The translations under genes and the position numbers were made by a program. The notes beneath the pieces are model-generated. The model saw only the letters and a list, made by a program, of their open reading frames with translations. It did not search any database and had not been told where the DNA came from. Shown piece after piece: positions 16,349-27,158 of a stretch of DNA of 64,000 nt; the first letter of the stretch is position 1, and each line of letters opens with the position of its first letter. The stretch spans positions 824,161 through 888,160 of the forward strand of contig NZ_JYKO02000001.1 in NCBI RefSeq assembly GCF_000949385.2. Direction: 5' to 3'. The stretch is from Pseudomonas sp. LFM046. GTDB lineage: Bacteria > Pseudomonadota > Gammaproteobacteria > Pseudomonadales > Pseudomonadaceae.

Positions 16349-16909
16349 ATGACTGACGAACCCCTGATCGAAGGCGAAGAACAACCCCACCTGCTGCTGG
16401 TGGATGACGACGCCACCTTTACTCGCGTGATGGCCCGGGCCATGGCGCGTCGCGGTCTGCGGGTGTCGGTGGCCGGTTCCGCCGAAGAAGGCCTGCAGAT
16501 GGCCAAGGAAGACCTGCCGGACTACGCCGTGCTGGACCTGAAGATGGACGGTGACTCCGGCCTGGTGCTGCTGCCCAAGTTGCTGGAGCTGGATGCGGAA
16601 ATGCGCGTGGTGATCCTCACCGGCTATTCGAGCATCGCCACGGCTGTGGAGGCCATCAAGCGCGGCGCCACCAACTACCTGTGCAAACCGGCCGACGCTG
16701 ACGACGTGCTGACCGCGCTGCTCTCCGAGCACGCGGACCTGGACAGCCTGGTTCCGGAAAATCCCATGTCGGTGGATCGTCTGCAGTGGGAGCACATCCA
16801 GCGTGTGCTGGCCGAGCACGATGGCAACATCTCCGCCACCGCCCGCGCCTTGGGCATGCACCGCCGGACCTTGCAGCGCAAGTTGCAGAAGCGGCCGGTG
16901 AGGCGCTGA
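16349..16909 (+). CDS. roxR: Response regulator RoxR (RegA/PrrA family)
   Basis: 186 residues. The receiver domain (about 12-125) has the acidic pocket in LLVDDD, the phospho-acceptor Asp in AVLDLKMDGDSG, and conserved LTGYSS and CKPAD (Thr and Lys). A short linker leads to a Fis-type helix-turn-helix (about 143-182; NISATARALGMHRRTLQRKL), as in RegA/PrrA. It is the cognate partner of the upstream kinase, in the same transcript, and would act as a global redox regulator of respiration genes. Confidence 0.92.
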   Translation: MTDEPLIEGEEQPHLLLVDDDATFTRVMARAMARRGLRVSVAGSAEEGLQMAKEDLPDYAVLDLKMDGDSGLVLLPKLLELDAEMRVVILTGYSSIATAVEAIKRGATNYLCKPADADDVLTALLSEHADLDSLVPENPMSVDRLQWEHIQRVLAEHDGNISATARALGMHRRTLQRKLQKRPVRR

Positions 16910-16937
16910 GCCGATCTCGATCTGCCTCGCTCTTTTG

Positions 16938-17032
16938 TGGGGGCGAATTCATTCGCCAAGGGACACGCAGTGTCCCCCTTCAATCCAGCGAGGCAGACCT
17001 TCGACCTGCTTGGCGAATGAATTCGCCCCTAC
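16938..17032. repeat. REP-like inverted pair between roxR and the AEC transporter
   Basis: GGGGGCGAATTCATTCGCCA (within 16938-16960) and its reverse complement at 17009-17032 form two inverted REP units about 48 nt apart. Between them lies a small palindrome GGGACAC-GCA-GTGTCCC (16960-16977). The right unit is identical over 28 nt to the single unit at 10514-10541. Confidence 0.75.
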
Positions 17033-17110
17033 AGATAGCCCCGCGAAAGCCACTTTTCCCTCGCAGTTGGTATCCTTAGCCGCCTAACTATTCCCGCGCC
17101 AAGGTTGCCC

Positions 17111-18052
17111 ATGCTCGCCGTCGTCCAGCAGACCCTCAGCATCACCGCGCCGGTGTTCTCCATGCTGTTCCTGGGCGTGGGCCTGAAGCGTCTTCGCTGG
17201 ATCGATGCCGCCTTCATCAACACGGCCTCCTCGCTGGTGTTCAAGGGCACCATGCCGACGCTGCTGTTCCTCGGCATCGTGCAGGCCGACCTGCGCGCGG
17301 CGTTGCAACCGGCGCTGATCGCCTATTTCGTCGCTGCAACCCTGGTGTGCTTCCTGATCGGTTGGGGCTGGGCGATCCTGCGTTGCCCACTGGAAGACCG
17401 GGGCATCTACACGCAGGGCGCGTTTCGCGGCAACAACGGCATCGTCGGCCTGGCACTGGCCACCAGCATGTACGGCGACTACGGCCTGTCGGTGGGGAGT
17501 ATCCTCGGCGCGGTGGTGATCCTCAGCTACAACACCCTGTCTTCCATCGTCCTGGCCATCTACAGCCCGAATGCCAAGACCGACCCCCTGAGCCTGGCCA
17601 AAAGCATCTTCAGCAACCCGCTGATCATCGGCGTGCTGGTCGCAATTCCGGTGGCGTACTGGCAATTGCCATTGCCGCACTGGTTGATCACCTCGGGTGA
17701 ATACTTTGCCCAGATGACCCTGCCGCTGGCGTTGATCTGCATTGGCGGCACGCTGTCGCTGGACTCCCTGCGCTCCAGTGGCAGGATCGCCATCAGTGCC
17801 AGTCTGATGAAGATGGTCTGGCTGCCGATCCTGGCGACATTGGGGGCCTGGCTGTGCGGATTCCGTAATGCCGACCTGGCAATCCTGTTCCTCTACTTCG
17901 CCAGTCCGACCGCTGCTGCAAGTTTCGTGATGGCTCGGGCGGTGAACGGCAACCACGAGCTGGCGGCAGCCATCATCGTGGTGACCACTCTGGCGGCGGT
18001 GGTGACCACCAATATCGGGTTGCTCGTGCTGCAGTGGGCGGGCTGGGTCTGA
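17111..18052 (+). CDS. AEC (auxin efflux carrier)-family transporter
   Basis: 313 residues from the ATG at 17111; a TTG two codons upstream is possible. About ten hydrophobic segments split into two halves around a polar middle loop (YSPNAKTDPLSLAKSIFSNP), the standard AEC layout. GAFRGNNGIVGLALA near residues 103-117 is typical of the family. Bacterial members export or take up dicarboxylates such as malate or malonate; the substrate cannot be told. It stands alone between roxR and a convergent gene. Confidence 0.8.
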   Translation: MLAVVQQTLSITAPVFSMLFLGVGLKRLRWIDAAFINTASSLVFKGTMPTLLFLGIVQADLRAALQPALIAYFVAATLVCFLIGWGWAILRCPLEDRGIYTQGAFRGNNGIVGLALATSMYGDYGLSVGSILGAVVILSYNTLSSIVLAIYSPNAKTDPLSLAKSIFSNPLIIGVLVAIPVAYWQLPLPHWLITSGEYFAQMTLPLALICIGGTLSLDSLRSSGRIAISASLMKMVWLPILATLGAWLCGFRNADLAILFLYFASPTAAASFVMARAVNGNHELAAAIIVVTTLAAVVTTNIGLLVLQWAGWV

Positions 18053-18076
18053 GGCCGGCGCGAGCGGGTTACGGTA

Positions 18077-18096
18077 GGGTGGGCTGAAGCCCACCC
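18077..18096. terminator. Hairpin between convergent AEC and CMD genes
   Basis: GGGTGGGC-TGAA-GCCCACCC, an 8-bp GC-rich stem 25 nt after the AEC stop. No T-tract follows on either strand, so intrinsic termination is uncertain. Confidence 0.35.
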
Positions 18097-18107
18097 TGCG
18101 GGGAATT

Positions 18108-18485
18108 TCAGGCCTTCTGGTAGTCGTCGATGACTTCCTGGGCGGCGCGGAAGGCGTCGATGGCGGCGGGAACACCGGCATAGACGGCGCAATGCAGCAG
18201 GGCTTCGCGGATTTCTTCGACGGTGCAGCCGTTGTTCAGCGCGCCGCGCACGTGGCCCTTGAGTTCCTGGGGGCATTTCAGGGCGGTGAGAGCAGCCAGG
18301 GTGATCAGGCTGCGGGTCTTGCGCGGCAGGCCATCGCGATTCCACACGCCACCCCAGGCGTGTTCATTGACGAAGTCCTGCAGCGGCTGGGTGAACGCGG
18401 TGGCGTTGCCCATGGCGCGGTCGACGAAGGCGTCTCCCATCACTTCGCGACGGACTTGCAGGCCGGGTTTGCGTTCTTCGCTCAT
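18108..18485 (-). CDS. Carboxymuconolactone decarboxylase-like (AhpD-fold) protein
   Basis: 125 residues from the ATG at 18485, which has GGAG 7 nt upstream; the ATG at 18491 is too close to that site. The sequence has the PcaC-like pattern DFVNEHAWGGVWNRDGLPRKTRSLITLAAL and a single helical-pair Cys/His region (LKCPQELKGHVRGALNNGCT, then LLHCAVYAG). True gamma-carboxymuconolactone decarboxylase acts in protocatechuate breakdown, but no pca genes lie nearby, so the role may differ. A stand-alone role in ring-lactone or peroxide chemistry is possible. Confidence 0.75.
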   Translation of the reverse strand: MSEERKPGLQVRREVMGDAFVDRAMGNATAFTQPLQDFVNEHAWGGVWNRDGLPRKTRSLITLAALTALKCPQELKGHVRGALNNGCTVEEIREALLHCAVYAGVPAAIDAFRAAQEVIDDYQKA

Positions 18486-18498
18486 TGTCATTCTCCAG

Positions 18499-18891
18499 TC
18501 AGTCGAGGGATTCCACTCGCACCGGCGCCACGCCGCTACGCAGCATGCCGAGGGCTTCGGCGGCCTTGCGGGAAAGGTCGATGATGCGCGAGCGGGAATA
18601 GGGGCCGCGATCGTTGATGCGGACGACGACGGACCGGTCGTTCCGCAGATTGGTGACCCGCACGCGGGTGCCGAAGGGCAGGGTGCGATGGGCGGCGGTC
18701 AGGTCATTCTGGTTGAAGCGCTCGCCGCTGGCGGTGCGTTTGCCCTGGTGCCGGGCGCCGTAATAGGACGCCTTGCCTTCGGCGCGGTATTCACCGGAGG
18801 GCGTTTCGCTTTCACGTTCGCGTTCGAAGGGTGAATAGGCGCAGCCGACCAGCAGGCTGGTGAAGGCAAGAAGACAGAGCAGACGCTGCAT
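18499..18891 (-). CDS. RlpA-like double-psi beta-barrel lipoprotein
   Basis: 130 residues from the ATG at 18891 with AGGAG 8 nt upstream. A lipoprotein signal ([11 protein letters not shown], Cys16) is followed by an RlpA-type barrel: [22 protein letters not shown], then [30 protein letters not shown], with the catalytic-type Asp in INDRGP. RlpA cleaves denuded glycan strands at the septum. This protein lacks a C-terminal SPOR domain and is short, so it is a second, minimal RlpA-like protein rather than the main septal RlpA. Confidence 0.8.
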   Translation of the reverse strand: MQRLLCLLAFTSLLVGCAYSPFERERESETPSGEYRAEGKASYYGARHQGKRTASGERFNQNDLTAAHRTLPFGTRVRVTNLRNDRSVVVRINDRGPYSRSRIIDLSRKAAEALGMLRSGVAPVRVESLD

Positions 18892-18989
18892 GCTGAAGGC
18901 TCCTATCGAATCCTGGGGGCGATCGAAAAGGGGAGGTGGCATTTGCCCATCTCCCCTTCAGGTTTCGACCGTCCCCAGTGCTGTCAGAT

Positions 18990-20435
18990 TCAGCTTTCGA
19001 GCTTCTTCTTCAGCAATTCGTTCACCTGGCCCGGGTTGGCCTTGCCTTTGGACGCCTTCATGGCCTGGCCGACGAAGAAACCGAACATCTTCGCGCGCTT
19101 GGCTTCGTCGCTGGCACGGTACTGTTCGACCTGGGCGGCGTTGGCGGCCAGCACTTCATCGAGCATGGTTTCGATGGCGCCGGTGTCGGTGACCTGCTTC
19201 AGGCCTTTCTTCTCGATGATCTCGTCGGCGGAGCCTTCACCGGCGGCCATGGCTTCGAAGACCATCTTGGCGATCTTGCCGGAGATGGTGTTGTCCTTGA
19301 TGCGCAGGATCATGCCGCCCAGTTGATCGGCGGAAACCGGCGACTGGTCGATCTCCAGGCCGTCCTTGTTGAGCAGGCTGGCCAGTTCGACCATTACCCA
19401 GTTGGCGGCCAGTTTGGCGTCGCCGCAGGCCTTGAACACGGCTTCGAAGTAGTCGGCCATCTCGCGGCTGGCGGACAGCACGCTGGCGTCGTAGGTGGAC
19501 AGGCCGAACTCGCTCTGGAAGCGCTCGCGCTTTTCGGTCGGCAGCTCCGGCAAGCCCGCGCGGATTTCTTCGAGGAAGCTCTTCTCGATCACCACCGGCA
19601 GCAGGTCGGGGCAGGGGAAGTAACGGTAGTCGTTGGCTTCTTCCTTGCCGCGCATGGAGCGGGTCTCGTCCTTGTTCGGGTCATACAGGCGGGTTTCCTG
19701 GACGACCTTACCACCATCCTCGATCAGCTCGATCTGGCGCTGGATCTCGTGGTTGATGGCCTTCTCGATGAAGCGGAAGGAGTTGACGTTCTTGATCTCG
19801 GCGCGGGTGCCGAACTCGGCCTGGCCTTTCGGGCGTACCGAGACGTTGCAGTCGCAACGCAGCGAGCCTTCGGCCATGTTGCCGTCGCAGATGCCGAGGT
19901 AGCGCACCAGCGCGTGGATGGCTTTGACGTAGGCCACGGCTTCCTTGGCGCTGCGGATGTCCGGCTCGGAAACGATCTCCAGCAGCGGAGTGCCGGCGCG
20001 GTTCAGGTCGATGCCGCTCATGCCGTGGAAGTCTTCGTGCAGGCTCTTGCCGGCATCTTCTTCCAGGTGCGCGCGGGTGATGCCGATGCGCTTGACGGTG
20101 CCGTCTTCCAGGGTGATGTCCAGATGACCCTTGCCGACGATCGGATGCTCGAACTGGCTGGTCTGGTAGCCCTTGGGCAGGTCCGGATAGAAGTAGTTCT
20201 TGCGGGCGAAGACGTTCTTCTCGGCGATTTCGGCGTCGATGGCCAGGCCGAACTTGCAGGCCATGCGCACGGCTTCCTCGTTCAGCACCGGCAGGGTGCC
20301 GGGCATGCCGAGGTCAACCAGGCTGGCCTGGGTGTTGGGCTCGGCACCGAAGGTGGTGGCGCTGCCGGAGAAGATCTTCGATTGGGTGCTGAGCTGTGCG
20401 TGGATTTCCAGCCCGATCACTGTTTCCCATTGCAT
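18990..20435 (-). CDS. gatB: Asp-tRNA(Asn)/Glu-tRNA(Gln) amidotransferase subunit B
   Basis: 481 residues from the ATG at 20435 ([20 protein letters not shown]), the usual GatB start; the open frame extends 14 codons upstream without support. The cradle domain has [16 protein letters not shown] and [12 protein letters not shown]. The C-terminal YqeY-like tail (about 330-481) ends in [13 protein letters not shown]. GatB activates mischarged Glu-tRNA(Gln) and Asp-tRNA(Asn) with ATP and accepts ammonia from GatA. It is last in gatC-gatA-gatB. Confidence 0.95.
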   Translation of the reverse strand: MQWETVIGLEIHAQLSTQSKIFSGSATTFGAEPNTQASLVDLGMPGTLPVLNEEAVRMACKFGLAIDAEIAEKNVFARKNYFYPDLPKGYQTSQFEHPIVGKGHLDITLEDGTVKRIGITRAHLEEDAGKSLHEDFHGMSGIDLNRAGTPLLEIVSEPDIRSAKEAVAYVKAIHALVRYLGICDGNMAEGSLRCDCNVSVRPKGQAEFGTRAEIKNVNSFRFIEKAINHEIQRQIELIEDGGKVVQETRLYDPNKDETRSMRGKEEANDYRYFPCPDLLPVVIEKSFLEEIRAGLPELPTEKRERFQSEFGLSTYDASVLSASREMADYFEAVFKACGDAKLAANWVMVELASLLNKDGLEIDQSPVSADQLGGMILRIKDNTISGKIAKMVFEAMAAGEGSADEIIEKKGLKQVTDTGAIETMLDEVLAANAAQVEQYRASDEAKRAKMFGFFVGQAMKASKGKANPGQVNELLKKKLES

Positions 20436-20446
20436 GTGAGTCGTCC

Positions 20447-21898
20447 TCAGAATCCGGCCGGAGCGTGTTTGTGCCAATCGGTCGCCTGCTGGTACTGGTG
20501 GGCGACGTTGAGCAGGCGGCTTTCCTGGAAGTAGGGCGCCAGCAGCTGGACGCCGACCGGCAGGCCATCGACGAAACCGGCGGGCATGGAGAGCCCTGGC
20601 AGGCCAGCGAGGTTCGCGGTGATGGTGTAGATGTCTTCCAGGTATTGCGCGACCGGGTCGTTGTTCTTCTCGCCGAGTTTCCAGGCCGGGTTGGGCGTGG
20701 TTGGCCCGAGGATCACGTCGACTTCGCCGAAGGCTGCCATGAAGTCGTTCTTGATCAGGCGGCGAATCTTCTGCGCCTTCAGGTAGTAGGCGTCGTAGTA
20801 GCCGGCGGAGAGGGCATAGGTGCCCACCATGATGCGGCGCTTCACTTCGGTGCCGAAGCCTTCGGCGCGGGAGCGCTTGTACAGGTCTTCCAGGTTCTGC
20901 GGGTTTTCGCAGCGATAGCCAAAACGCACGCCGTCGAAACGCGACAGGTTGGAGGAGGCTTCCGCCGGTGCGATCACGTAGTACGCCGGGATGGCGTGCT
21001 GCATGTTCGGCAGGCTGACTTCCTTGACGGTGGCGCCGAGCTTCTTCAGCTCTTCGACCACGGCGAGCACGGCGTCGGCGATGCGGCTGTCGAGACCAGC
21101 ACCGAAGTATTCCTTCGGCAGGCCGATGCGCAGGCCGGCGAGCGGCTGGTTCAGGCTGGCCAGGTAGTCATCGACCGGCTGGTCGACGCTGGTGGAGTCC
21201 TTGGGGTCGAACCCGGCCATGGCGCCCAGCATCAGGGCGCAGTCCTCGGCGGTGCGAGCCAGCGGGCCGCCCTGATCGAGGCTGGAGGCGTAGGCGATCA
21301 TGCCCCAGCGGGAAACCCGGCCGTAGGTGGGCTTGATGCCGGTGAGGTTGGTGAAGGCGGCCGGCTGGCGGATCGAGCCGCCGGTGTCGGTGCCGGTGGC
21401 GGCAGGGACCAGGCGCGCGGCCACGGCCGCGGCGGAACCACCGGAGGAGCCGCCAGGCACGCGGTCCAGGGCCCAGGGGTTCTTCACCGCGCCGTAGTGG
21501 CTGGATTCGTTGGAGGAGCCCATGGCGAACTCGTCCATGTTCAGCTTGCCGAGGCTGACGGCGCCGGCGGCCTTGAGGCGGGCGACCACGGTGGCGTCGT
21601 AGGGCGCCTTGAAGCCGTCGAGGATCTTCGAGCCGCAGCTGGTCAGCACGCTTTCGGTGCAGAACAAGTCCTTGTGGGCGATGGGGGCGCCGAGCAGGGC
21701 GCCTTGCTCACCAGCGGCGCGCCGTGCGTCGGCTGCCTTGGCCTGGTCGATGGCCGGCTCGTCGGTGATGCTGATAAAGCTGTTCAATTGCGGATCGAGC
21801 TGATGGATGCGTGCCAGCAGGCTGCGGGTCAGCTCTTCGGCGGAGAATTCCTTGGCGGCGAGGCCGCGGGCGATCTCGGCGAGGGTCAATTGATGCAT
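20447..21898 (-). CDS. gatA: Asp-tRNA(Asn)/Glu-tRNA(Gln) amidotransferase subunit A
   Basis: 483 residues with the complete amidase-signature catalytic triad: Lys in APIAHKDLF (about residue 78), the cis-Ser in [12 protein letters not shown] and the nucleophile Ser in the Gly/Ser-rich [14 protein letters not shown] region (about 150-180). GatA hydrolyses glutamine and channels ammonia to GatB. It starts 14 nt after gatC and ends 11 nt before gatB, so the three genes form one operon. Confidence 0.95.
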   Translation of the reverse strand: MHQLTLAEIARGLAAKEFSAEELTRSLLARIHQLDPQLNSFISITDEPAIDQAKAADARRAAGEQGALLGAPIAHKDLFCTESVLTSCGSKILDGFKAPYDATVVARLKAAGAVSLGKLNMDEFAMGSSNESSHYGAVKNPWALDRVPGGSSGGSAAAVAARLVPAATGTDTGGSIRQPAAFTNLTGIKPTYGRVSRWGMIAYASSLDQGGPLARTAEDCALMLGAMAGFDPKDSTSVDQPVDDYLASLNQPLAGLRIGLPKEYFGAGLDSRIADAVLAVVEELKKLGATVKEVSLPNMQHAIPAYYVIAPAEASSNLSRFDGVRFGYRCENPQNLEDLYKRSRAEGFGTEVKRRIMVGTYALSAGYYDAYYLKAQKIRRLIKNDFMAAFGEVDVILGPTTPNPAWKLGEKNNDPVAQYLEDIYTITANLAGLPGLSMPAGFVDGLPVGVQLLAPYFQESRLLNVAHQYQQATDWHKHAPAGF

Positions 21899-21912
21899 GG
21901 GAAACCCTTTCC

Positions 21913-22200
21913 TTATTCGATGACTTTGGGCACGAGGTACAGACCGTCTTCGACGGCCGGCGCGATGGACTGGTAGGCGTCGCGGCGATTTACCTCGGTG
22001 ACGCGGTCGGCGCGCAGGCGCTGGGTGGCGTCCAGCGGGTGGGCCATGGGCTCGATGCCGTCGGTGTTCACGGCTTGCATCGCGTCAATCAGGCCGAGGA
22101 TGTTGTTCAGGGTCTCGGTGGTACGCGGGATATCGGCCTCGTTCAGGCCCAGTCGGGCGAGATGGGCGATTTTTTCCACGTCGGAGCGTTCAAGCGCCAT
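21913..22200 (-). CDS. gatC: Asp-tRNA(Asn)/Glu-tRNA(Gln) amidotransferase subunit C
   Basis: 95 residues, the normal size. The N-terminal [20 protein letters not shown] and the late [20 protein letters not shown] are typical of GatC, which wraps around the GatA-GatB interface. It is the first gene of the gat operon and is divergent from mreB across a 218-nt region. Confidence 0.93.
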   Translation of the reverse strand: MALERSDVEKIAHLARLGLNEADIPRTTETLNNILGLIDAMQAVNTDGIEPMAHPLDATQRLRADRVTEVNRRDAYQSIAPAVEDGLYLVPKVIE

Positions 22201-23456
<1,256 letters not shown>

Positions 23457-23489
23457 CGGTGGGGAGCTTCAGTGCCATAGGAGCGGGCT

Positions 23490-24551
23490 ATTAAACCGCT
23501 ATTCGCTAAGGGACCTTCGCTCGGCGTGCGCCTGTTGGTGTTCGCCGTGCTCTCGGCTGCGCTGATGGTAGTCGACGCCCGGTTCGAAACCCTGAAGCCA
23601 GTGCGCAGCCAGATGGGGCTGGTCCTCACGCCTTTCTATTGGCTGGCTGACCTGCCGGTTCGCGTCTGGGACGGGGTGAGCGACCAGTTCACCAGCCGCA
23701 GCACGCTGATCGCCGAGAACGAGAAGCTCAAGGCCGAAGCCCTGCTGATGCAGCGCCGCCTGCAGAAGCTCGCCACCCTGACCGAGCAGAACGTGCGCCT
23801 GCGCGAACTGCTCAACTCCTCCGCGCTGGTGGACGAGAAAGTGCTGGTTGGGGAGCTGATTGGCGTCGATCCCAACCCCTTCACCCACCGCATTCTGATC
23901 GACAAGGGCGAGAAGGACGGCGTGTTCCTTGGCCAGCCGGTGCTCGATGCCCGCGGCCTGATGGGCCAGGTGGTGGAGGTGATGCCTTACACCGCCCGTG
24001 TCCTGCTGCTGACCGATACCACGCACAGCATCCCGGTGCAGGTGAATCGCAACGGCCTGCGCGCCATTGCCAGCGGCACCGGTAATCCCGAGCGCCTGGA
24101 GCTGCGCCACGTGGCCGACACCGCCGATATCAAGGAAGGCGACCTGCTGGTCAGCTCCGGCCTTGGCCAGCGCTTCCCGGCGGGTTACCCGGTGGCCACG
24201 GTCAAGGAAGTCATCCACGACTCCGGCCAGCCTTTTGCCATCGTTCGCGCCGTGCCCACTGCCGCATTGAACCGCAGCCGCTACATGCTGCTGGTGTTCA
24301 GCGACACCCGCAGCCCGGAAGAGCGCGCCAACGACGCGGCCAAGGCCCAGGAGGCCGCCGATCGAGAGGCTGCGGCGCAACCTGCCGAGGGTAGTGCGCC
24401 GCTGGCTGGTCAGGCGACGACCGCTGCACCCAATGCAGCTGCTACGCCCGCCGCACCGGCTGCCGGGACGCCAGCGCCCGCGTCCGGCGCGTCTGCCCCC
24501 GCCGCTCCCGCCAAGCCGCAGGCTGCACAGAACACCCAGGAGAGTCACTGA
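23490..24551 (+). CDS. mreC: Rod-shape determining protein MreC, probable ATT start
   Basis: 353 residues if translation starts at ATT 23490. An in-frame TAG at 23478-23480 closes the frame just upstream, and the only other candidate is GTG at 23526. AGGAG (23479-23483) is spaced 6 nt from the ATT, while the GTG has no good site. The extra 12 codons encode an IKPLFAKGPSLG-type N-terminus that I recall as conserved in Pseudomonas MreC. Then come a membrane segment, a coiled coil (about 70-110) and the MreC beta-domains. The C-terminal 60 residues are a low-complexity Ala/Pro tail. MreC links MreB to PBP2 in the periplasm. Confidence 0.9.
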   Translation: MKPLFAKGPSLGVRLLVFAVLSAALMVVDARFETLKPVRSQMGLVLTPFYWLADLPVRVWDGVSDQFTSRSTLIAENEKLKAEALLMQRRLQKLATLTEQNVRLRELLNSSALVDEKVLVGELIGVDPNPFTHRILIDKGEKDGVFLGQPVLDARGLMGQVVEVMPYTARVLLLTDTTHSIPVQVNRNGLRAIASGTGNPERLELRHVADTADIKEGDLLVSSGLGQRFPAGYPVATVKEVIHDSGQPFAIVRAVPTAALNRSRYMLLVFSDTRSPEERANDAAKAQEAADREAAAQPAEGSAPLAGQATTAAPNAAATPAAPAAGTPAPASGASAPAAPAKPQAAQNTQESH

Positions 24552-25039
24552 TGGTCGGCCAGCGTTCGAGAAATGGCTGGGTCATCTGGGTCAGCCTGAT
24601 CCTGGCCCTGGTGCTGAGCGTCGGGCCGGTACCCAGCTTCATGGAAATGGGGCGGCCGCTCTGGCTGGCACTCTTCCTCACATACTGGACCCTCGCCCTG
24701 CCGCATCGTGTGGGCATGACCACCGCCTGGGTGCTGGGGCTGGCGGAAGACGTGCTCTACGGCACCCTGCTCGGGCAGAACGCCGCGATCCTCACCCTGA
24801 TCACCTTCCTGGTGCTGACCCTGCACCAGCGCCTGCGTATGTTCCCCATGTGGCAGCAATGCCTCGTGCTCCTCGTTGTCTTCGGCCTGGCCCAGCTGGT
24901 GCAGCTGTGGCTCAATGCCCTCACCGGTAATCGTCCCCCGACCCTGGTCTTCCTGCTGCCCGCACTGGTCAGCGCGCTGCTCTGGCCTTGGGTGTATGCC
25001 GCCTTGCGCGGTACGAGTCGCCGCCTCAACGTCAACTGA
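24551..25039 (+). CDS. mreD: Rod-shape determining membrane protein MreD
   Basis: 162 residues, almost wholly hydrophobic with five to six membrane segments. ALPHRVGMTTAWVLGLAEDVLYGTLLG is typical of MreD. Its ATG overlaps the mreC TGA by one base, so it is translationally coupled. It is part of the elongasome with MreB and MreC. Confidence 0.93.
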   Translation: MVGQRSRNGWVIWVSLILALVLSVGPVPSFMEMGRPLWLALFLTYWTLALPHRVGMTTAWVLGLAEDVLYGTLLGQNAAILTLITFLVLTLHQRLRMFPMWQQCLVLLVVFGLAQLVQLWLNALTGNRPPTLVFLLPALVSALLWPWVYAALRGTSRRLNVN

Positions 25040-25090
25040 TCGGCTTGCGGCCATGTCGCAAGCCTCTGTCTTCGACAGGGAGAAGTCCGC

Positions 25091-25681
25091 ATGGCCACGC
25101 TGTATCTGGCTTCGGGGTCGCCGCGCCGGCGCGAATTGCTGGCGCAGATCGGCGTTCCCCATGTCACCCTGATCGCCTCCATCGATGAATCCATCCTGTC
25201 CGGCGAAGGTGCGTCCGCCTATGTAGAGCGCCTGGCCCGGGAGAAAGCCCTGGCCGGCCTCGCCAGCCTGGCTGAGCCTGGCGACGCCTGCGTGCTGGGT
25301 GCCGATACCGCGGTGGTGCTGGAGGGGCGCATCCTCGGCAAGCCAGCGGACCGGGAGGATGCCCTGGCTACCCTGGCGCTGTTGTCCGGTCGCGAGCACG
25401 AGGTGCTTACCGCCGTCGCCTTGGCCGACCGGGATCGCTGCGAGTCGCAAGTCGTGTCCAGCCGGGTTCGTTTTCGCCCCATTTCCCGAGCCGAGCTGGA
25501 GTCCTATTGGGCCAGCGGCGAGCCCGCCGACAAGGCAGGCAGCTACGCTATCCAGGGGCTGGGTGCGGTTTTCGTCAGTCGCGTCGAAGGTAGTTATTCA
25601 GCGGTGGTGGGATTACCGCTGCTGGAAACGGCCGAGATGCTCGCCGGGTTCGGCATTCCTGTTTGGCAGCACCTGGGATAG
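25091..25681 (+). CDS. Maf-family nucleotide pyrophosphatase (YhdE type)
   Basis: 196 residues. It starts with the Maf hallmark [18 protein letters not shown], followed by the catalytic Asp region [18 protein letters not shown] and, late, the [14 protein letters not shown] motif. The mreD-maf-rng position corresponds to E. coli yhdE, a dTTP/UTP pyrophosphatase thought to remove non-canonical nucleotides and influence division. It begins 51 nt after mreD. Confidence 0.9.
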   Translation: MATLYLASGSPRRRELLAQIGVPHVTLIASIDESILSGEGASAYVERLAREKALAGLASLAEPGDACVLGADTAVVLEGRILGKPADREDALATLALLSGREHEVLTAVALADRDRCESQVVSSRVRFRPISRAELESYWASGEPADKAGSYAIQGLGAVFVSRVEGSYSAVVGLPLLETAEMLAGFGIPVWQHLG

Positions 25682-25687
25682 GTCAGC

Positions 25688-27145
25688 ATGAGCGAAGAGA
25701 TTCTGATCAATATCACGCCGATGGAATCGCGCGTGGCAGTGGTGGAAAACGGTGTGCTGCAGGAGGTGCATGTCGAGCGCACCCAGCGTCGCGGCATCGT
25801 CGGCAACATCTACAAGGGCAAGGTGGTGCGGGTGCTGCCGGGCATGCAGGCGGCCTTCGTCGACATCGGCCTGGACCGCGCGGCCTTCATCCACGCCTCC
25901 GAGATCAGCACCCGTGAAGGGAGTGCGGTGGAGAGCATCAGCGCCCTGGTCCACGAGGGCCAGAGCCTGGTGGTGCAGGTCACCAAGGACCCCATTGGCA
26001 GCAAGGGCGCGCGCCTGACCACCCAGCTGTCCATTCCGTCCCGTTACCTGGTGTACATGCCGCGCACCAGCCATGTCGGCATTTCGCTGAAGATCGAAGA
26101 CGAAGCCGAGCGCGAGCGCCTCAAGCAGGTTGTGGCCGATTGCATCGCCGCCGAGGGCATCGAAGAGGCCGGCGGCTTCATCCTGCGCACCGCCGCCGAC
26201 GGCGCCCGTGCCGACGAAATCCTGGTGGACATCCGCTACCTGCGCCGTCTCTGGGAGCAGATCTCTTCCCAGATGCAGACCGCCCCCGCGCCTTCGGTCA
26301 TCTATGAGGACCTCAGCCTGGCCCTGCGTACCCTGCGGGACCTGGTGAATCCGCGCATCGAAAAGATCCGCATCGACTCGCGGGAGACCTTCCAGAAGGT
26401 CAACCAGTTCGTTGATGAACTGATGCCGGAAATTGCCGACCGCCTGGAACACTACCCCGGCGAGCGGCCGATCTTCGACCTCTATGGCGTCGAGGACGAA
26501 ATCCAGAAGGCCCTGGAGCGCAAGGTTCTGCTGAAGTCCGGCGGCTACCTGATCATCGACCCCACCGAGGCGATGACCACCATCGACGTGAACACCGGCG
26601 CCTTCGTCGGTCACCGCACCCTTGAAGAAACCATCTTCAAGACCAACCTGGAGGCCGCCACCGCCATCGCCCGCCAACTGCGCCTGCGCAACCTGGGGGG
26701 AATCATCATCATCGACTTCATCGACATGGAAGATGAAGAGCACCAGCGCCAGGTGCTGCGGACCCTGGAAAAACAGCTGGAACGCGACCACGCCAAGACC
26801 AACATCATCGGCATCACCGAGCTCGGCCTGGTGCAGATGACCCGCAAGCGTACCCGCGAAAGCCTGATCCAGGTGCTTTGCGAACCCTGCTCCAGTTGCC
26901 AGGGCCGGGGGTTGCTGAAGACTGCGGAAACCATCTGCTACGAGATCTTCCGCGAGATCCTCCGGGAGGCCCGCGCCTACCAGGCAGAAGGTTATCTGGT
27001 GCTGGCCAACCAGAAGGTCGTGGACCGTCTTCTGGATGAAGAGTCGGGGAACGTCGCCGATCTTGAAGCCTTCATTGGGCGACCCATCAAGTTCCAGGTG
27101 GAAACCATGTATTCCCAGGAACAGTACGATGTGGTCCTGCTCTGA
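25688..27145 (+). CDS. rng: Ribonuclease G
   Basis: 485 residues, the RNase G length (no long RNase E scaffold tail). An S1 RNA-binding domain (about 37-125; GNIYKGKVVRVLPGMQAAFVDIGLDRAAFIHASE) is followed by a DNase I-like catalytic domain with metal-binding Asp in TTIDVNTGAF and IIDFIDMEDEEH. The zinc-link cysteines are in CEPCSSC. It matures the 5' end of 16S rRNA and degrades some mRNAs. It begins 6 nt after maf. Confidence 0.95.
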   Translation: MSEEILINITPMESRVAVVENGVLQEVHVERTQRRGIVGNIYKGKVVRVLPGMQAAFVDIGLDRAAFIHASEISTREGSAVESISALVHEGQSLVVQVTKDPIGSKGARLTTQLSIPSRYLVYMPRTSHVGISLKIEDEAERERLKQVVADCIAAEGIEEAGGFILRTAADGARADEILVDIRYLRRLWEQISSQMQTAPAPSVIYEDLSLALRTLRDLVNPRIEKIRIDSRETFQKVNQFVDELMPEIADRLEHYPGERPIFDLYGVEDEIQKALERKVLLKSGGYLIIDPTEAMTTIDVNTGAFVGHRTLEETIFKTNLEAATAIARQLRLRNLGGIIIIDFIDMEDEEHQRQVLRTLEKQLERDHAKTNIIGITELGLVQMTRKRTRESLIQVLCEPCSSCQGRGLLKTAETICYEIFREILREARAYQAEGYLVLANQKVVDRLLDEESGNVADLEAFIGRPIKFQVETMYSQEQYDVVLL

Positions 27146-27158
27146 GGCGCTGAACTGA

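Noticed and set aside
18108-18485. pcaC of the protocatechuate pathway
   Set aside because: The fold fits but there are no other pca genes nearby, so only the family name was given.
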